A DNA stretch of 12,929 bases from CAZKYP01 sp964556885. GTDB taxonomy: Bacteria; Planctomycetota; Phycisphaerae; Sedimentisphaerales; Anaerobacaceae. How positions within the stretch are numbered: position 1 is the first letter of the stretch; the number at the start of each line of letters is the position of its first letter. Positions 1-7,713 of the stretch are shown in pieces. Both the position numbers and the translations under genes were made by a program. The stretch is from the NCBI GenBank assembly GCA_964556885.1, contig CAZKYP010000094.1, forward strand, positions 1 to 12,929, read 5' to 3'. The notes under the pieces were generated by a model that saw only the letters and a list, made by a program, of their open reading frames with translations, was not told the DNA's origin and did no database searches.

Positions 1-2
1 CC

Positions 3-50
3 ACAGGGGACTTACACCCCACAAGCATCACACCATGCCCGGCGCACTAA
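3..50 (+). CDS. possible C-terminal end of a gene cut by the left edge
   Basis: The third plus-strand frame stays open from the edge to a TAA at 48-50, giving about 15 residues that end in a His-, Pro- and Cys-containing tail (HPTSITPCPAH). The stop lies only 5 bp before the hairpin at 56-82, which is where a gene end would be expected if that hairpin also serves the plus strand. Nothing else supports coding: the piece is too short for homology or codon use to be judged, and the same bases also form two small inverted repeats (GGGG/CCCC and GCAT/ATGC). It could equally be non-coding DNA. Confidence 0.25.
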   Translation, partial: TGDLHPTSITPCPAH

Positions 51-82
51 AAAAGAAAAGCCCGCTTGTACAACGGGCTTTT
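49..82 (-). terminator. intrinsic terminator of the pseudopilin gene, possibly bidirectional
   Basis: AAAAGCCCG (56-64) and CGGGCTTTT (74-82) form a 9-bp perfect stem around a 9-nt loop. Read on the minus strand the stem is followed by a T-rich tail (complement of the A-run at 49-54), 22 bp past the pseudopilin stop codon. This is a standard rho-independent layout. On the plus strand the stem itself ends in TTTT, so it could also stop transcription coming from the left. Confidence 0.8.
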
Positions 83-103
83 CTAACAAGTAACAGCCCT
101 CCT

Positions 104-913
104 TTAATATTCCTTGAAATCACGCAACCATACCGGCCACTGAGACTGCTGGAAGCCGCCGGCTCTGGTATAAGGACCTGCTATATTAAATTGACGATGC
201 CATTTCAATGTCCAAAGCTCTTTTAAGCCGACGTGTCTTGTAGACCAATCCATAAAAAGCATATTTACTGCTCCATCATGCCGATTGAGGCAATAATGAT
301 TCATTTCCCCCGTATTGCCCTTGTCACCGGCTCCAAAAGCATCCATATTTTCCAGCGGCGCATCGGTATCGAGCGGCCAGCCGTCGTGCCATGTAGAATC
401 ACCGAATACCGGCACATTGTAAATGCCCTTCGATGTGTTGACATTTCCCCAGAACCACTCCTGCAAACGCGCACCACGATCGTTCCTCATTTTATTGGTC
501 CAGGAATTGATTCCGTAGCTAAAGACGTAACGATGACTTGTCTCTCCGAAACCGCCGGGAACGGCAACCACTCGAGCAGAAGCCTTATATGTCCCGAAGT
601 CGGAAGAGTTAAGGACTTCTCTGGAGGCCATCGGGCAAAGCAGCATATCCCAGTTATCTTTGTAATACGGCCGCATCGCATTCATCCACAACGTTGTCTC
701 GCCGACATCCCAGCCCGAATTGAAATTGCCGTCGTTATCGCTCGTGTAGAAATTAAAAATATTGCCCCATTCTTTCATCCTGGCCTGGCATACTATTGCT
801 TTTGCCATGTTCTTAACGCGTCCCAGTGCCGGCATCAGTATTGCCATTAATAAAGCAATTATCGATATCACGACCAGTAGCTCAATTAAGGTGAATGCTC
901 TTTTTCTACCCAT
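104..913 (-). CDS. pseudopilin-like protein with prepilin N-terminal methylation motif
   Basis: This 269-residue protein starts with a short basic leader (MGRKRA) followed by FTLIELLVVISIIALLMAIL, the class III signal cleaved by prepilin peptidase and N-methylated on Phe. The Glu at +5 of the mature protein (E11 of the precursor) is present, and the hydrophobic stretch is the N-terminal membrane/assembly helix. The residue before the cleavage site is Ala, not the usual Gly. Near the C-terminus, RHDGAVNMLFMDW resembles the H-x9-DG block of planctomycetal pseudopilin-like proteins, with Trp in place of Gly. Such proteins are numerous in Planctomycetes and their roles are mostly unknown; type II secretion-like or surface assembly is inferred from the signal only. 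ATG at 911-913 has a strong Shine-Dalgarno, GAGGAGT, 7 nt upstream. It appears monocistronic, with its own promoter and terminator and no secretion genes nearby. Confidence 0.88.
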   Translation of the reverse strand: MGRKRAFTLIELLVVISIIALLMAILMPALGRVKNMAKAIVCQARMKEWGNIFNFYTSDNDGNFNSGWDVGETTLWMNAMRPYYKDNWDMLLCPMASREVLNSSDFGTYKASARVVAVPGGFGETSHRYVFSYGINSWTNKMRNDRGARLQEWFWGNVNTSKGIYNVPVFGDSTWHDGWPLDTDAPLENMDAFGAGDKGNTGEMNHYCLNRHDGAVNMLFMDWSTRHVGLKELWTLKWHRQFNIAGPYTRAGGFQQSQWPVWLRDFKEY

Positions 914-984
914 AAATATAACTCCTCAATAAAAATACCAAATTTACGATAAAGAGCATAAACTTAATATAACACACTTTAAAA

Positions 985-1013
985 ATTATACCGGAAACTA
1001 CGTACAATTTCAA
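985..1013 (-). promoter_or_regulatory. sigma70-type promoter of the pseudopilin gene
   Basis: On the minus strand, TTGAAA (1013-1008) and TATAAT (990-985) are separated by exactly 17 nt. The -10 is a perfect consensus and the -35 matches at four of six positions (TTGA). The expected start site near 978 gives a leader of about 65 nt before the ATG at 913. The position, between the membrane-protein stop at 1046 and the pseudopilin start, fits a dedicated promoter and argues that the pseudopilin is not part of the sigma operon. Confidence 0.65.
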
Positions 1014-1045
1014 TAAAATAGTGGAGTTTTTATGTTACCTCGCCG

Positions 1046-1594
1046 TTATTTTGTCTTTTGAACCATTCGGCTTAAAAGAGTGACTAATTCTTCTGCGTTA
1101 ACTTTCTGTTGGCGACCGTCGATAAAAGTTATTTCATACCCACCTTCAGGCAGCTTTCGTTGAATTAGTATGGTATTGCTGTCTTTTTGGTCGGTTTCGT
1201 TAATTTTATCACCGTACCATACAACCTCTTCGCCCCGGTTCAGCAGGTACTCGTATTTCATCCTGCCGGCTGACGTATCGAATTCGGGCTGCCCCCTCCA
1301 GTACCTGAGCAACATAACACTATCCCGAATTATACCATTTTCCGTGGAATAGCGGCTTCCAAACACGTTAAGCAGTAATATCATGGCAATGATTATCGCC
1401 GCTGCCGCAGTCGACCTGCTCATCCTAAGATCAATTATGATGCTGATGGTATCCCAGCTTAATCTGTGCCGAAGGAGTCTTTGAGGGATCTGCTGTTTTA
1501 TTTCATTGCATAGGCCCGGGCGGACCGGTTCGATCGTTCGCCGGCCTAATTCCTTCAATAATTCTTCGATTTTTTCTTTTCTCATTGCAGACAT
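1046..1594 (-). CDS. single-pass membrane protein, candidate anti-sigma factor
   Basis: The protein has 182 residues, with a charged N-terminal part (about 1-58) predicted cytoplasmic, one membrane segment at about 61-79 (STAAAAIIIAMILLLNVFG), and a C-terminal domain of about 100 residues predicted outside. It lies 11 nt after the stop of the ECF sigma gene on the same strand, the usual position of a cognate anti-sigma factor. It lacks the HxxxCxxC zinc motif of ZAS-type anti-sigma factors and I do not recognise a named domain, so the role rests on topology and position. The C-terminal half is rich in beta-type segments (YEYLLNRGEEVVWYGDKI, GGYEITFIDG). Two starts are possible: ATG at 1594 (AGG 6 nt upstream) and ATG at 1585 (AAGGA 8 nt upstream), giving 182 or 179 residues. 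An alternative is a sensor or envelope protein merely co-transcribed with the sigma factor. Confidence 0.7.
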   Translation of the reverse strand: MSAMRKEKIEELLKELGRRTIEPVRPGLCNEIKQQIPQRLLRHRLSWDTISIIIDLRMSRSTAAAAIIIAMILLLNVFGSRYSTENGIIRDSVMLLRYWRGQPEFDTSAGRMKYEYLLNRGEEVVWYGDKINETDQKDSNTILIQRKLPEGGYEITFIDGRQQKVNAEELVTLLSRMVQKTK

Positions 1595-1605
1595 CCTTAA
1601 CCTGT

Positions 1606-2187
1606 TTAGACGGCCTGCTTTCTTAAAACATTCAACGCCCTGTTGAGCCTGCTCTTAAAAGTTCCTTCTCTTACGCCGATTGCCTCAGCCGCCTCGGCGA
1701 TTGTTAACTGCTGCATATAATGTAAAATAATCGTCTGCCTCAGTTTCAAAGGAAGCCGGGAGACGGCACTTTTCAAAAACTCCAGCTCTTCATAATCCCT
1801 GACTTTATCGGACACGATATTATTGATATCCGGCAAATCAGCTTCTCCGATACCGGTAACCTCTTTATGTTTACGCCAGTACAATTTCGAGATGTTACCT
1901 GCAATACGATACAACCAGCCATTCAAAGCTTTGCTGTCTCTCAACTGGCCTATATGCCGCCAGGCGCTGAGAAAACTGTCCTGCGTCAGGTCCTCGCTTG
2001 TCTGGCAATCATGCCCCAGTCTTCTCAAGTACAGGTAAATCCGTTCATAATACCTGTCCACAAGCTCTACCGCCGCCGTATGGTCACCCGCCTTCAGTCG
2101 AGCAGCAAGCGATAACTGCTTATGATGCGAATCAAAGCTCGGCCGCTCTATAGTAGGATGATTCGAATTATCCTTCTGTTCCGTCAA
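1606..2187 (-). CDS. ECF-type RNA polymerase sigma factor
   Basis: This 193-residue protein has only the two domains of ECF sigma factors. Region 2 (about 38-105) includes the SEDLTQDSFLSAWRHI segment and NGWLYRIAGNISKLYWRK. Region 4 (about 137-190) includes LPLKLRQTIILHYMQQLTIAEAAEAIGV and a helix-turn-helix ending in GTFKSRLNRALNVLRK. It would direct RNA polymerase to a specific regulon, probably under control of the membrane protein encoded 11 nt downstream. The start is TTG (2185-2187): the upstream frame is closed by TAG at 2233-2235 with no ATG or GTG between, and AGGA lies about 10 nt ahead of the TTG. The first 30 residues are polar and precede region 2. I cannot assign an ECF subgroup. 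No ECF-style GGAAC element was found upstream, so autoregulation is not evident. Confidence 0.92.
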   Translation of the reverse strand: MTEQKDNSNHPTIERPSFDSHHKQLSLAARLKAGDHTAAVELVDRYYERIYLYLRRLGHDCQTSEDLTQDSFLSAWRHIGQLRDSKALNGWLYRIAGNISKLYWRKHKEVTGIGEADLPDINNIVSDKVRDYEELEFLKSAVSRLPLKLRQTIILHYMQQLTIAEAAEAIGVREGTFKSRLNRALNVLRKQAV

Positions 2188-2229
2188 TTTTGGTTTTTCC
2201 TGTTTTTTTGACCTAAACCGAACATCAAT

Positions 2230-2258
2230 AGTCTACTGTAAATCTATTTTTCATGCAA
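2230..2258 (-). promoter_or_regulatory. weak candidate promoter of the sigma factor operon
   Basis: On the minus strand, TTGCAT (2258-2253) and TAGACT (2235-2230) are 17 nt apart. The -10 matches consensus at four of six positions and the -35 at three of six. Placement 40-70 bp ahead of the TTG start is suitable. This is only a motif match in AT-rich DNA. Confidence 0.3.
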
Positions 2259-2304
2259 CGGCAAACCTTATTGGGGGGAATCGGCGGTTTTCACATAAAA
2301 AAAG

Positions 2305-2332
2305 TTGTTTGAGCATCATCGTGGTATAAATA
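2305..2332 (+). promoter_or_regulatory. weak candidate promoter for dacB
   Basis: TTGTTT (2305-2310) and TAAATA (2327-2332) are 16 nt apart in the 300-bp divergent gap between the sigma gene and the dacB-like gene. The overlapping TATAAA at 2325-2330 is a better -10, but its spacing of 14 nt is too short. A 10-bp direct repeat, AAAGTTGTTT, occurs at 2301-2310 and again at 2403-2412; the first copy overlaps the proposed -35. Beyond these I see nothing specific in the gap. Confidence 0.25.
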
Positions 2333-2487
2333 ATAACAAAATTTCAATCTTGCAGATTAGAATGGATAGTACTTCACTGGATTACATGTTTTACCACCGA
2401 TAAAAGTTGTTTTTTTCAAAATTTCGATGATGGTATTTGAGAAAACGGTTGATGAGACAATCCAATTTTGAAATAATACACTTCCTT

Positions 2488-3909
2488 ATGGAGTCACATG
2501 TAAAGAAAATAACACTTATATATGCGTTTATTATCTGTTTCGTGGGTTCTGCCAGGGCTGATTTGGCCGAGCGAATTGATGGTATTATCAATCCTTTTTT
2601 GCAAAAGAGGGTTGTTTTTTCCATCCATGTAATAAAAGCAGGCACCGGCAGCGAGGTATATGAGCATCGCTCACGAGAGCCGAGGACACCGGCCTCCAAT
2701 ATGAAGATTATCACTAGTGCGGCGGCCCTGAAATATCTGGGACCGGACTACGAATTCACTACCAAGGTCGGTCTTTGCAACGGTTCACTAATAATCATAG
2801 GCAGCGGCGATCCTCTGTTGGGCGATGCGGAAACCGACCAAAAATACGGGAGGGACAAAGGCTGGATACTTGAAAACATCGTACAGGCGTTGAAGCTGCA
2901 GGGTGTTGAGACAATTGAGGATATCGTCGTTGACAGCAGCGTATTCGATAACCAGCGGGTCCATCCGAGCTGGCCGGCAAAAGACCTGAATAAATCCTAT
3001 GCCTGCGAGGTAAGCGGCCTGAACTATAACTGCAACTGCATAACAGTCAGCACCGAGAGAATTGAGGATAAAGTAGCCGTTTATATCGAGCCGCAGACCA
3101 ATTTCATCGAGCTGGTAAATAAAATCGAACCGATAACACAGGGAGAAAGCGCCGTCGGAACGTATCGAAACAGCAAACCTAATAAAATAACGGCATACGG
3201 CAAATGCAAGAACAAGGTCGGGCCGTTCGAAGTTGCCATCGAAAGACCTGCGGCGTTTTTCGGCTTTTTACTGTATGAAAAGCTGACCAAAGCCGGAATC
3301 AGCACTAAAGGTAAGTTCGTGGAAGCAAAGCTGGAAGAATATGGCGAATTCAAGCCGCTAACCGAGTTCCGCACGCCGCTGCTGGATTGTGTGGCCAGAT
3401 GCAATAAGGACAGTTTAGGGCTTGTAGCTGAGTCGCTTTTGAAAACCATCGCCGCAAACAGCAATCCTGATGGAAAAAACGGTAGCTGGGAAAAGGGGCG
3501 TGAGATGATTAACAATTTCCTGGTGGGGCTTGATATTGACGAAGACCAGTTCAATATCGATGACGGCAGCGGGCTAAGCAGAGAGAACAAACTGAGTGCT
3601 TATGTTATAACCACGGTATTATCAAATATTTATAAAAGCAATTATTGGCCGCCTTACAGGGATTCACTCGCGGTAGGGGGCGAGGACGGCACAATTAATA
3701 AGTATTTCAAGGAAGACAAATACAGGGGTAAAATTATCGGAAAGACCGGTTATATCAGCGGCGTCAGGTCATTCTCCGGCGTCTGCATAACCGAAAAGGG
3801 CGATTACATCTTCTCAATTATTGCCAATAACGCCGGATATATCAGCCGCTATAAGATTAACGAAATCGCTGAATCAATTATTGACGAGTATTCCGATAGT
3901 ACAAAGTAG
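2488..3909 (+). CDS. dacB: PBP4-type D-Ala-D-Ala carboxypeptidase/endopeptidase (peptidase S13)
   Basis: A secreted penicillin-binding protein of the S13 family, which trims peptidoglycan by removing the terminal D-Ala or cutting D-Ala-mDAP cross-links in the periplasm. The active-site SxxK motif is SNMK (S70 and K73 from this start) inside TPASNMKIITSAAAL. The second motif lies in the block DDGSGLSRENKLS, and the third is KTG (K419) in GKTGYISGV. The family sequence GGEDGTINKYF precedes KTG. At about 473 residues the length matches E. coli PBP4 (477). I chose the ATG at 2488 because it gives a compact signal peptide: short n-region with KK, hydrophobic core ITLIYAFIICFVG, and ARA-D cleavage after residue 24. 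The frame also allows ATG at 2452 or TTG at 2437; neither has a convincing Shine-Dalgarno. It is divergent from the ECF sigma gene, so envelope-stress control is possible but unproven. Its last 32 bp overlap the convergent glycosyltransferase gene. Confidence 0.92.
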   Translation: MESHVKKITLIYAFIICFVGSARADLAERIDGIINPFLQKRVVFSIHVIKAGTGSEVYEHRSREPRTPASNMKIITSAAALKYLGPDYEFTTKVGLCNGSLIIIGSGDPLLGDAETDQKYGRDKGWILENIVQALKLQGVETIEDIVVDSSVFDNQRVHPSWPAKDLNKSYACEVSGLNYNCNCITVSTERIEDKVAVYIEPQTNFIELVNKIEPITQGESAVGTYRNSKPNKITAYGKCKNKVGPFEVAIERPAAFFGFLLYEKLTKAGISTKGKFVEAKLEEYGEFKPLTEFRTPLLDCVARCNKDSLGLVAESLLKTIAANSNPDGKNGSWEKGREMINNFLVGLDIDEDQFNIDDGSGLSRENKLSAYVITTVLSNIYKSNYWPPYRDSLAVGGEDGTINKYFKEDKYRGKIIGKTGYISGVRSFSGVCITEKGDYIFSIIANNAGYISRYKINEIAESIIDEYSDSTK

Positions 3910-5458
3910 GGCCGTTGGGATAGTCTTTTCTCAACCAGTCAGGCTCTGCGACTCTAATCAGGGGCTTTTCAAGCGGCTCCATCTCCATGCCCGCTATAAT
4001 TGCCCCCGGTGGTTGCCGTGCAGCGAGCAGCAATCCAAGCGATTCCATGCCGACCGTGTGTGTAATCCGCACTTCTTCAGAAGTTAGAGAATCGGCTATC
4101 CTGTAAATTATTGCACCGCAGGAAAGCTCGGTATATATATCACAGCCTCCTTCGAGGGCGAACAAAGGGGCCAAAGTCAATGTCAATCTCGGTCCATCCA
4201 TTACATCGACCATATCTTCCGAAACTTCATGCAGCTTATTCGGCGTCCATATTTCCGGCGCAGCAACCAACGGCACTCTGTACAATACGACCGGATACGA
4301 AAGGACAGCTATAAAAACACAAACAACCAGTAAAACGCTCGCAATCTTAAAGTGAATATTCACATTCTCCCTGTTAGTAAGCCTTCGCAGAAGCGAAAGC
4401 CCAAATGCCAGGCCGATAATCAGAAAGGGAACCGGCATTGCGAGATACTGCATCCACATCGTCGGCGGAATCAGGGCGATTATAAAAAAAACAATCGGCA
4501 GCATAATTATAAGCTGAAGTTTCCGGGCATCCGGTTTTTCCAGTTTACGACGCAAGTATATAACAGTCACTATAAGGTAAATCGCCAATACAAAAAGAAC
4601 AAGATAGCCCGGCGTTGTGAGGCTTGCCGTTGTCAATTTCAGCTTGTCATAAACCATACCTATCTCGCGCAGCCACTTACCGTACAGCGCCGGTATTTTA
4701 ATAAGATTCAGATAAAACGCCCGCGGGGCCAGTGCTATTACCCAAACGGGCCAGATCAATATGACGGCAGCCGCAGCTAAAAACGGCAGGGCGGTCCTGA
4801 ACCTCCGTTTTATCGATGCAGCCGGTTGATTCAATAGTATCACGAAAAACAGCAACTCTACAAGGGCCGTTGTTATACGCATACACGTAGCAAATGTAAG
4901 CAGTGCGCCGATAGCGGCGATGCGCCAATGTCTTGATTTATGCTGAAAATCAATAGATATAAACAACCACAGGCTCAGCATAACACAAAGAATTACCACA
5001 TCATGGTTCCATGCATAGCCGTTGGCGTAATCGACAAGCGGATTGAACAGATACAAAACGGCCCCCGCCAGCCCTGTCAACGTTCCAGCTATTACATGCG
5101 GCTTGAACATGAGCCGGAAAATACCGACGATGCAGATTAAAATAAGTACATCACATACACACGAAGAAAGTCTGCCGACAAGCAAATAACGATTCGTGTT
5201 TAGAGCCTTAAACAGGACGGCGTAAAGCAGGGGGTGATACGGTAACTGGGCCGCATAAGAAAAGTCCCTGTAAATCATTTTGCCCTGGGCCATCATAACA
5301 CCCGCCGTGCAGTACATGTATTCATCGCGACCGATCTGTTTAATCATGCTGTTGGTAAAGATTGCCAGTGAGAGGGCTGCAACAACGATGATGGCAATAA
5401 CAAACACTGCCCCGGTTGATTTGTTGTTATTTAATTCGGTTTTATCTTTCCGTCTCAT
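3878..5458 (-). CDS. GT-C fold membrane glycosyltransferase (PMT/ArnT-like)
   Basis: A 526-residue polytopic membrane protein with about ten hydrophobic segments between residues 17 and 380, then a hydrophilic C-terminal tail of about 140 residues, predicted periplasmic. The first outer loop carries GRDEYMYCTAGVMMAQGKMI followed by YRDF. The acidic pair D45/E46 and the later D65 are where GT-C enzymes of the PMT/ArnT/GT39-like group place catalytic acids. These enzymes transfer a sugar from a polyprenyl-phosphate donor to a lipid, glycan or protein outside the membrane; donor and acceptor cannot be told here. The gene is last in the operon behind two CNNM-type genes. Its ATG is 1 nt after the stop of the preceding gene (TAA-T-ATG), with GGAA about 9 nt upstream, so translation is probably coupled. 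Its 3' end runs 32 bp into the convergent dacB-like gene. Confidence 0.82.
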   Translation of the reverse strand: MRRKDKTELNNNKSTGAVFVIAIIVVAALSLAIFTNSMIKQIGRDEYMYCTAGVMMAQGKMIYRDFSYAAQLPYHPLLYAVLFKALNTNRYLLVGRLSSCVCDVLILICIVGIFRLMFKPHVIAGTLTGLAGAVLYLFNPLVDYANGYAWNHDVVILCVMLSLWLFISIDFQHKSRHWRIAAIGALLTFATCMRITTALVELLFFVILLNQPAASIKRRFRTALPFLAAAAVILIWPVWVIALAPRAFYLNLIKIPALYGKWLREIGMVYDKLKLTTASLTTPGYLVLFVLAIYLIVTVIYLRRKLEKPDARKLQLIIMLPIVFFIIALIPPTMWMQYLAMPVPFLIIGLAFGLSLLRRLTNRENVNIHFKIASVLLVVCVFIAVLSYPVVLYRVPLVAAPEIWTPNKLHEVSEDMVDVMDGPRLTLTLAPLFALEGGCDIYTELSCGAIIYRIADSLTSEEVRITHTVGMESLGLLLAARQPPGAIIAGMEMEPLEKPLIRVAEPDWLRKDYPNGPTLYYRNTRQ

Positions 5459-5459
5459 A

Positions 5460-6470
5460 TTACCATTCCGTTAGCTCACCCAACAGTTCCTCGACAAGGT
5501 CTTTCATTGTCACTATCCCGATAGGACGCTCCTTTATGTGCAGGCCGCCCTTAATAACCAAAAGAATCTTTTGTCTTTCCTCCTGCATAATATTCATTGC
5601 ATCGGCAACGTTGGTATCCGCGTCAAGTCTCCGAATCGGCTTGACAAACATTTGAAGATCGGTGAATTGTTCGTCTGAGCACAGGGCCTCGTAGATATTT
5701 ACATAGCCGACGATATTCCCGGGTTGCCCTTTTACGACCGGCAGTCGGGAAAAGGGGCATTGTTTTAATTTATCCAACAGAGCTGAATTGTCGGAATCGA
5801 AGTCGACGGTCTGCACTATGTTCATCGGTGTCATCACCGTTCTGATGGGAATATGTGATATACTTACAAGGCGGTTTACGATATCACTCTGTACGGGGCT
5901 GAGAATGCCTTCCTCGCGAGTATCATGCAGAATGGACTGGACTTTATGCCTTTGAACGGACGTCATTACGGTCTTCGAAGAAGCGGCAAGGCCCGCCAGC
6001 CCGGCAAAGAAGGAAGATATCAATTTCAGCAGGGGCACTATGCCGGATAAGCTCAATACCTTATGGAGTGCGTATAATACCGGCGAGATGTACGGCATAA
6101 GCATATCCGCGCGGTAGAAAAAAATGTTCTTCGGAACCAGCTCGGAAAAAACGAACAGCACCGGTGCCGTAGCAAGGACCGTAAATAATTCGGCGGTATG
6201 CTCGACGCCGACCTTATTCAGGAATATGCCGGTGACAACATTTGTGGCAAGATAATGTGTAAGATTCGTCCCTATAAGCAGGGAAAGGAGCAGCCCGGAG
6301 CTGTCGCGTAAACATTTACCGAGCGTGACAAATGGGATTTGTTTTTTTTCTATGCCGAATCGAAGGCGAAGCCGGCTAAGCTTGTACATGCCGGTTTCGC
6401 TTCCGGCGAACAGACCGGCCAGAAAAACAAAAAGCACTAACTCAGGTATTAAAATAATACTACTTATCAT
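5460..6470 (-). CDS. CNNM/HlyC-CorC family membrane protein with CBS pair, lacking the CorC_HlyC domain
   Basis: This 336-residue protein has an N-terminal CNNM transmembrane domain (DUF21, about residues 1-180) with the family signature FAGSETGMYKLSRLRL near the start and FSELVPKNIFF at 108-117. A cytoplasmic CBS pair follows at about 200-330 (RTVMTPMNIVQTVDF, RLPVVKGQPGNIVGYVNI, then IKERPIGIVTMKDLVEELLGEL). It ends right after the second CBS motif, so the CorC_HlyC domain found in the upstream paralogue is absent. Family members such as CorC/MpfA and CNNM are linked to Mg2+ or Co2+ export, with CBS domains binding ATP or other adenine nucleotides. The start ATG lies inside the end of the upstream gene (11-nt overlap) and has no clear Shine-Dalgarno, suggesting translational coupling. 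The two proteins may form a heterodimer, since the family dimerises; that is inference. Confidence 0.88.
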   Translation of the reverse strand: MISSIILIPELVLFVFLAGLFAGSETGMYKLSRLRLRFGIEKKQIPFVTLGKCLRDSSGLLLSLLIGTNLTHYLATNVVTGIFLNKVGVEHTAELFTVLATAPVLFVFSELVPKNIFFYRADMLMPYISPVLYALHKVLSLSGIVPLLKLISSFFAGLAGLAASSKTVMTSVQRHKVQSILHDTREEGILSPVQSDIVNRLVSISHIPIRTVMTPMNIVQTVDFDSDNSALLDKLKQCPFSRLPVVKGQPGNIVGYVNIYEALCSDEQFTDLQMFVKPIRRLDADTNVADAMNIMQEERQKILLVIKGGLHIKERPIGIVTMKDLVEELLGELTEW

Positions 6471-7713
6471 CAGACTGGAAAGGTTCGAAAGTTAATATAA
6501 GCGTCTCAATTCGATTCTTCTGCACCTTGTCGACGGTAAATTTCAGATTCTTCAAATGTGCCACGTCACCGGCTTTTGGAATTTTGCCCAGGAGGGCGGT
6601 CACAAGCCCGCCGATAGTAACCGGACGCGTCTGGGCCAAATCTATACCGAACACCTCGGCCCAGTCATGAATGGCCAGGTTGCCCGCCAGTTGATATTCG
6701 AAAGGACCTTTTTGTTCGATAGGTTTGACCTGGTCCGTGGTTTCTATCTGGCCCAGCAATTCTTCGGCGATGTCTTCGAGGTAGACGCAGCCTGCTATGC
6801 CGCCGTATTCGTCCACAACAATCGCCATATCGGTCCGGCTGCGTCGGAAAAATTCAAGGAGTGATTCAACCGTCTTCTGCTCGGGAACAAAGTTGACCTT
6901 CTGGACCATTTTGTCCAATGTCACGTCTTCTTGAAGAAGAATCTTCCGAAGATAAACAACGCCGATTATATCGTCTATTGTGCGGACATAGATGGGAATC
7001 TTTGTCATCCGATTTTTTTCCATCTTCCGTCTTGCCGTTTCGAGTGTATCCGTAACGTCACAGGCAACCATATCCACCCTCGGACGCATGACATGGCGAA
7101 CCTTGAGAAGTCCGAGCTCGATGACTTCCGTTAACAGCTTGTTTTCATCCGGCGTAATCAAACCCTGTCTTTGTATCGTTTTAATCAAAGACCTGAATTC
7201 GCCGGCGGTAATCGGCTTGGGCTGCATTGCAGGCCCTAAGAACAGTCTCAGTACCGGTTGCAGTATAAGGATCTTAAATATGAATTCCAAAGGAGTGAAT
7301 ATCTTGAGCATCACGTACGCAGGCAGGGCTGAGACAATGCTCAGCAGTCTCGCGTTGGCATAAGCAATGGATTTCGGCAGTATTTCTCCGAAGAGCACTA
7401 ACGCGGTGAAACTTACAAGTGCGATCGCCGCCGCGGTCAAGCTGCTCTTGCCTTTATGCTGAATCGTTAAAACACTGGAGACGGCATAGAACAGGACATT
7501 GACTGTCATATTCCCGAAAAGAAGGCAGTTTAGCAGTTGGCCGGGTGTGCTCAGGAGCCTTGCGGCAAGTATTTGCAGGCCGTGACCGGATTCGTGCAAC
7601 TGTTTTATCTGCCTGCGCGTGAGACTGAAAAAAGCTGTCTCGGCCCCCGAGAAAAACGCCGAGCCGCACAGCAGCAGGAGCATAAAAGCAATTGAGTAAA
7701 GGTGAGCAGCCAT
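6460..7713 (-). CDS. CNNM/HlyC-CorC family membrane protein with CBS pair and CorC_HlyC domain
   Basis: This 417-residue protein has the complete domain order of the family. The CNNM transmembrane domain (about 1-165) carries FFSGAETAFFSLTRRQI near residue 20 and FGEILPKSIA at 108-117. The CBS pair (about 205-325) includes VRHVMRPRVDMVA and VVDEYGGIAGCVYLEDIAEELLGQI. The C-terminal CorC_HlyC domain covers about 335-415 (FEYQLAGNLAIHDWAEVFGI, TIGGLVTALLGKIPKAGD). The family is associated with divalent-cation export; older 'hemolysin' names are historical. The ATG at 7713 overlaps the TGA of the histidine kinase gene by 1 nt (TGATG), with AGGCG 7 nt upstream. A TTG directly before it would add one residue. 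Its end overlaps the next paralogue by 11 nt. The two paralogues differ clearly in sequence, so this is an old duplication, not a recent tandem copy. Confidence 0.92.
   Translation of the reverse strand: MAAHLYSIAFMLLLLCGSAFFSGAETAFFSLTRRQIKQLHESGHGLQILAARLLSTPGQLLNCLLFGNMTVNVLFYAVSSVLTIQHKGKSSLTAAAIALVSFTALVLFGEILPKSIAYANARLLSIVSALPAYVMLKIFTPLEFIFKILILQPVLRLFLGPAMQPKPITAGEFRSLIKTIQRQGLITPDENKLLTEVIELGLLKVRHVMRPRVDMVACDVTDTLETARRKMEKNRMTKIPIYVRTIDDIIGVVYLRKILLQEDVTLDKMVQKVNFVPEQKTVESLLEFFRRSRTDMAIVVDEYGGIAGCVYLEDIAEELLGQIETTDQVKPIEQKGPFEYQLAGNLAIHDWAEVFGIDLAQTRPVTIGGLVTALLGKIPKAGDVAHLKNLKFTVDKVQKNRIETLILTFEPFQSDDK

Noticed and set aside
233..850. 205-codon open frame on the plus strand
   Set aside because: It lies entirely opposite the pseudopilin gene, which has a clear signal, ribosome site, promoter and terminator. 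Its translation shows no domain and looks like an antisense shadow.
2409..2446. Imperfect GTTTT..TCAAA / TTTGA..AAAAC inverted repeat ahead of dacB
   Set aside because: A/T-only stem with bulges and a 15-nt loop, weak enough to be chance in poly-T DNA.
3081..3590. 169-codon open frame on the minus strand
   Set aside because: Ser/Leu-rich translation opposite the conserved dacB-like gene, with no recognisable domain.
5460..7713. Recent tandem duplication of the CNNM genes
   Set aside because: The two proteins share only family motifs and differ in length and domain content, so no recent duplication or repeat is visible.
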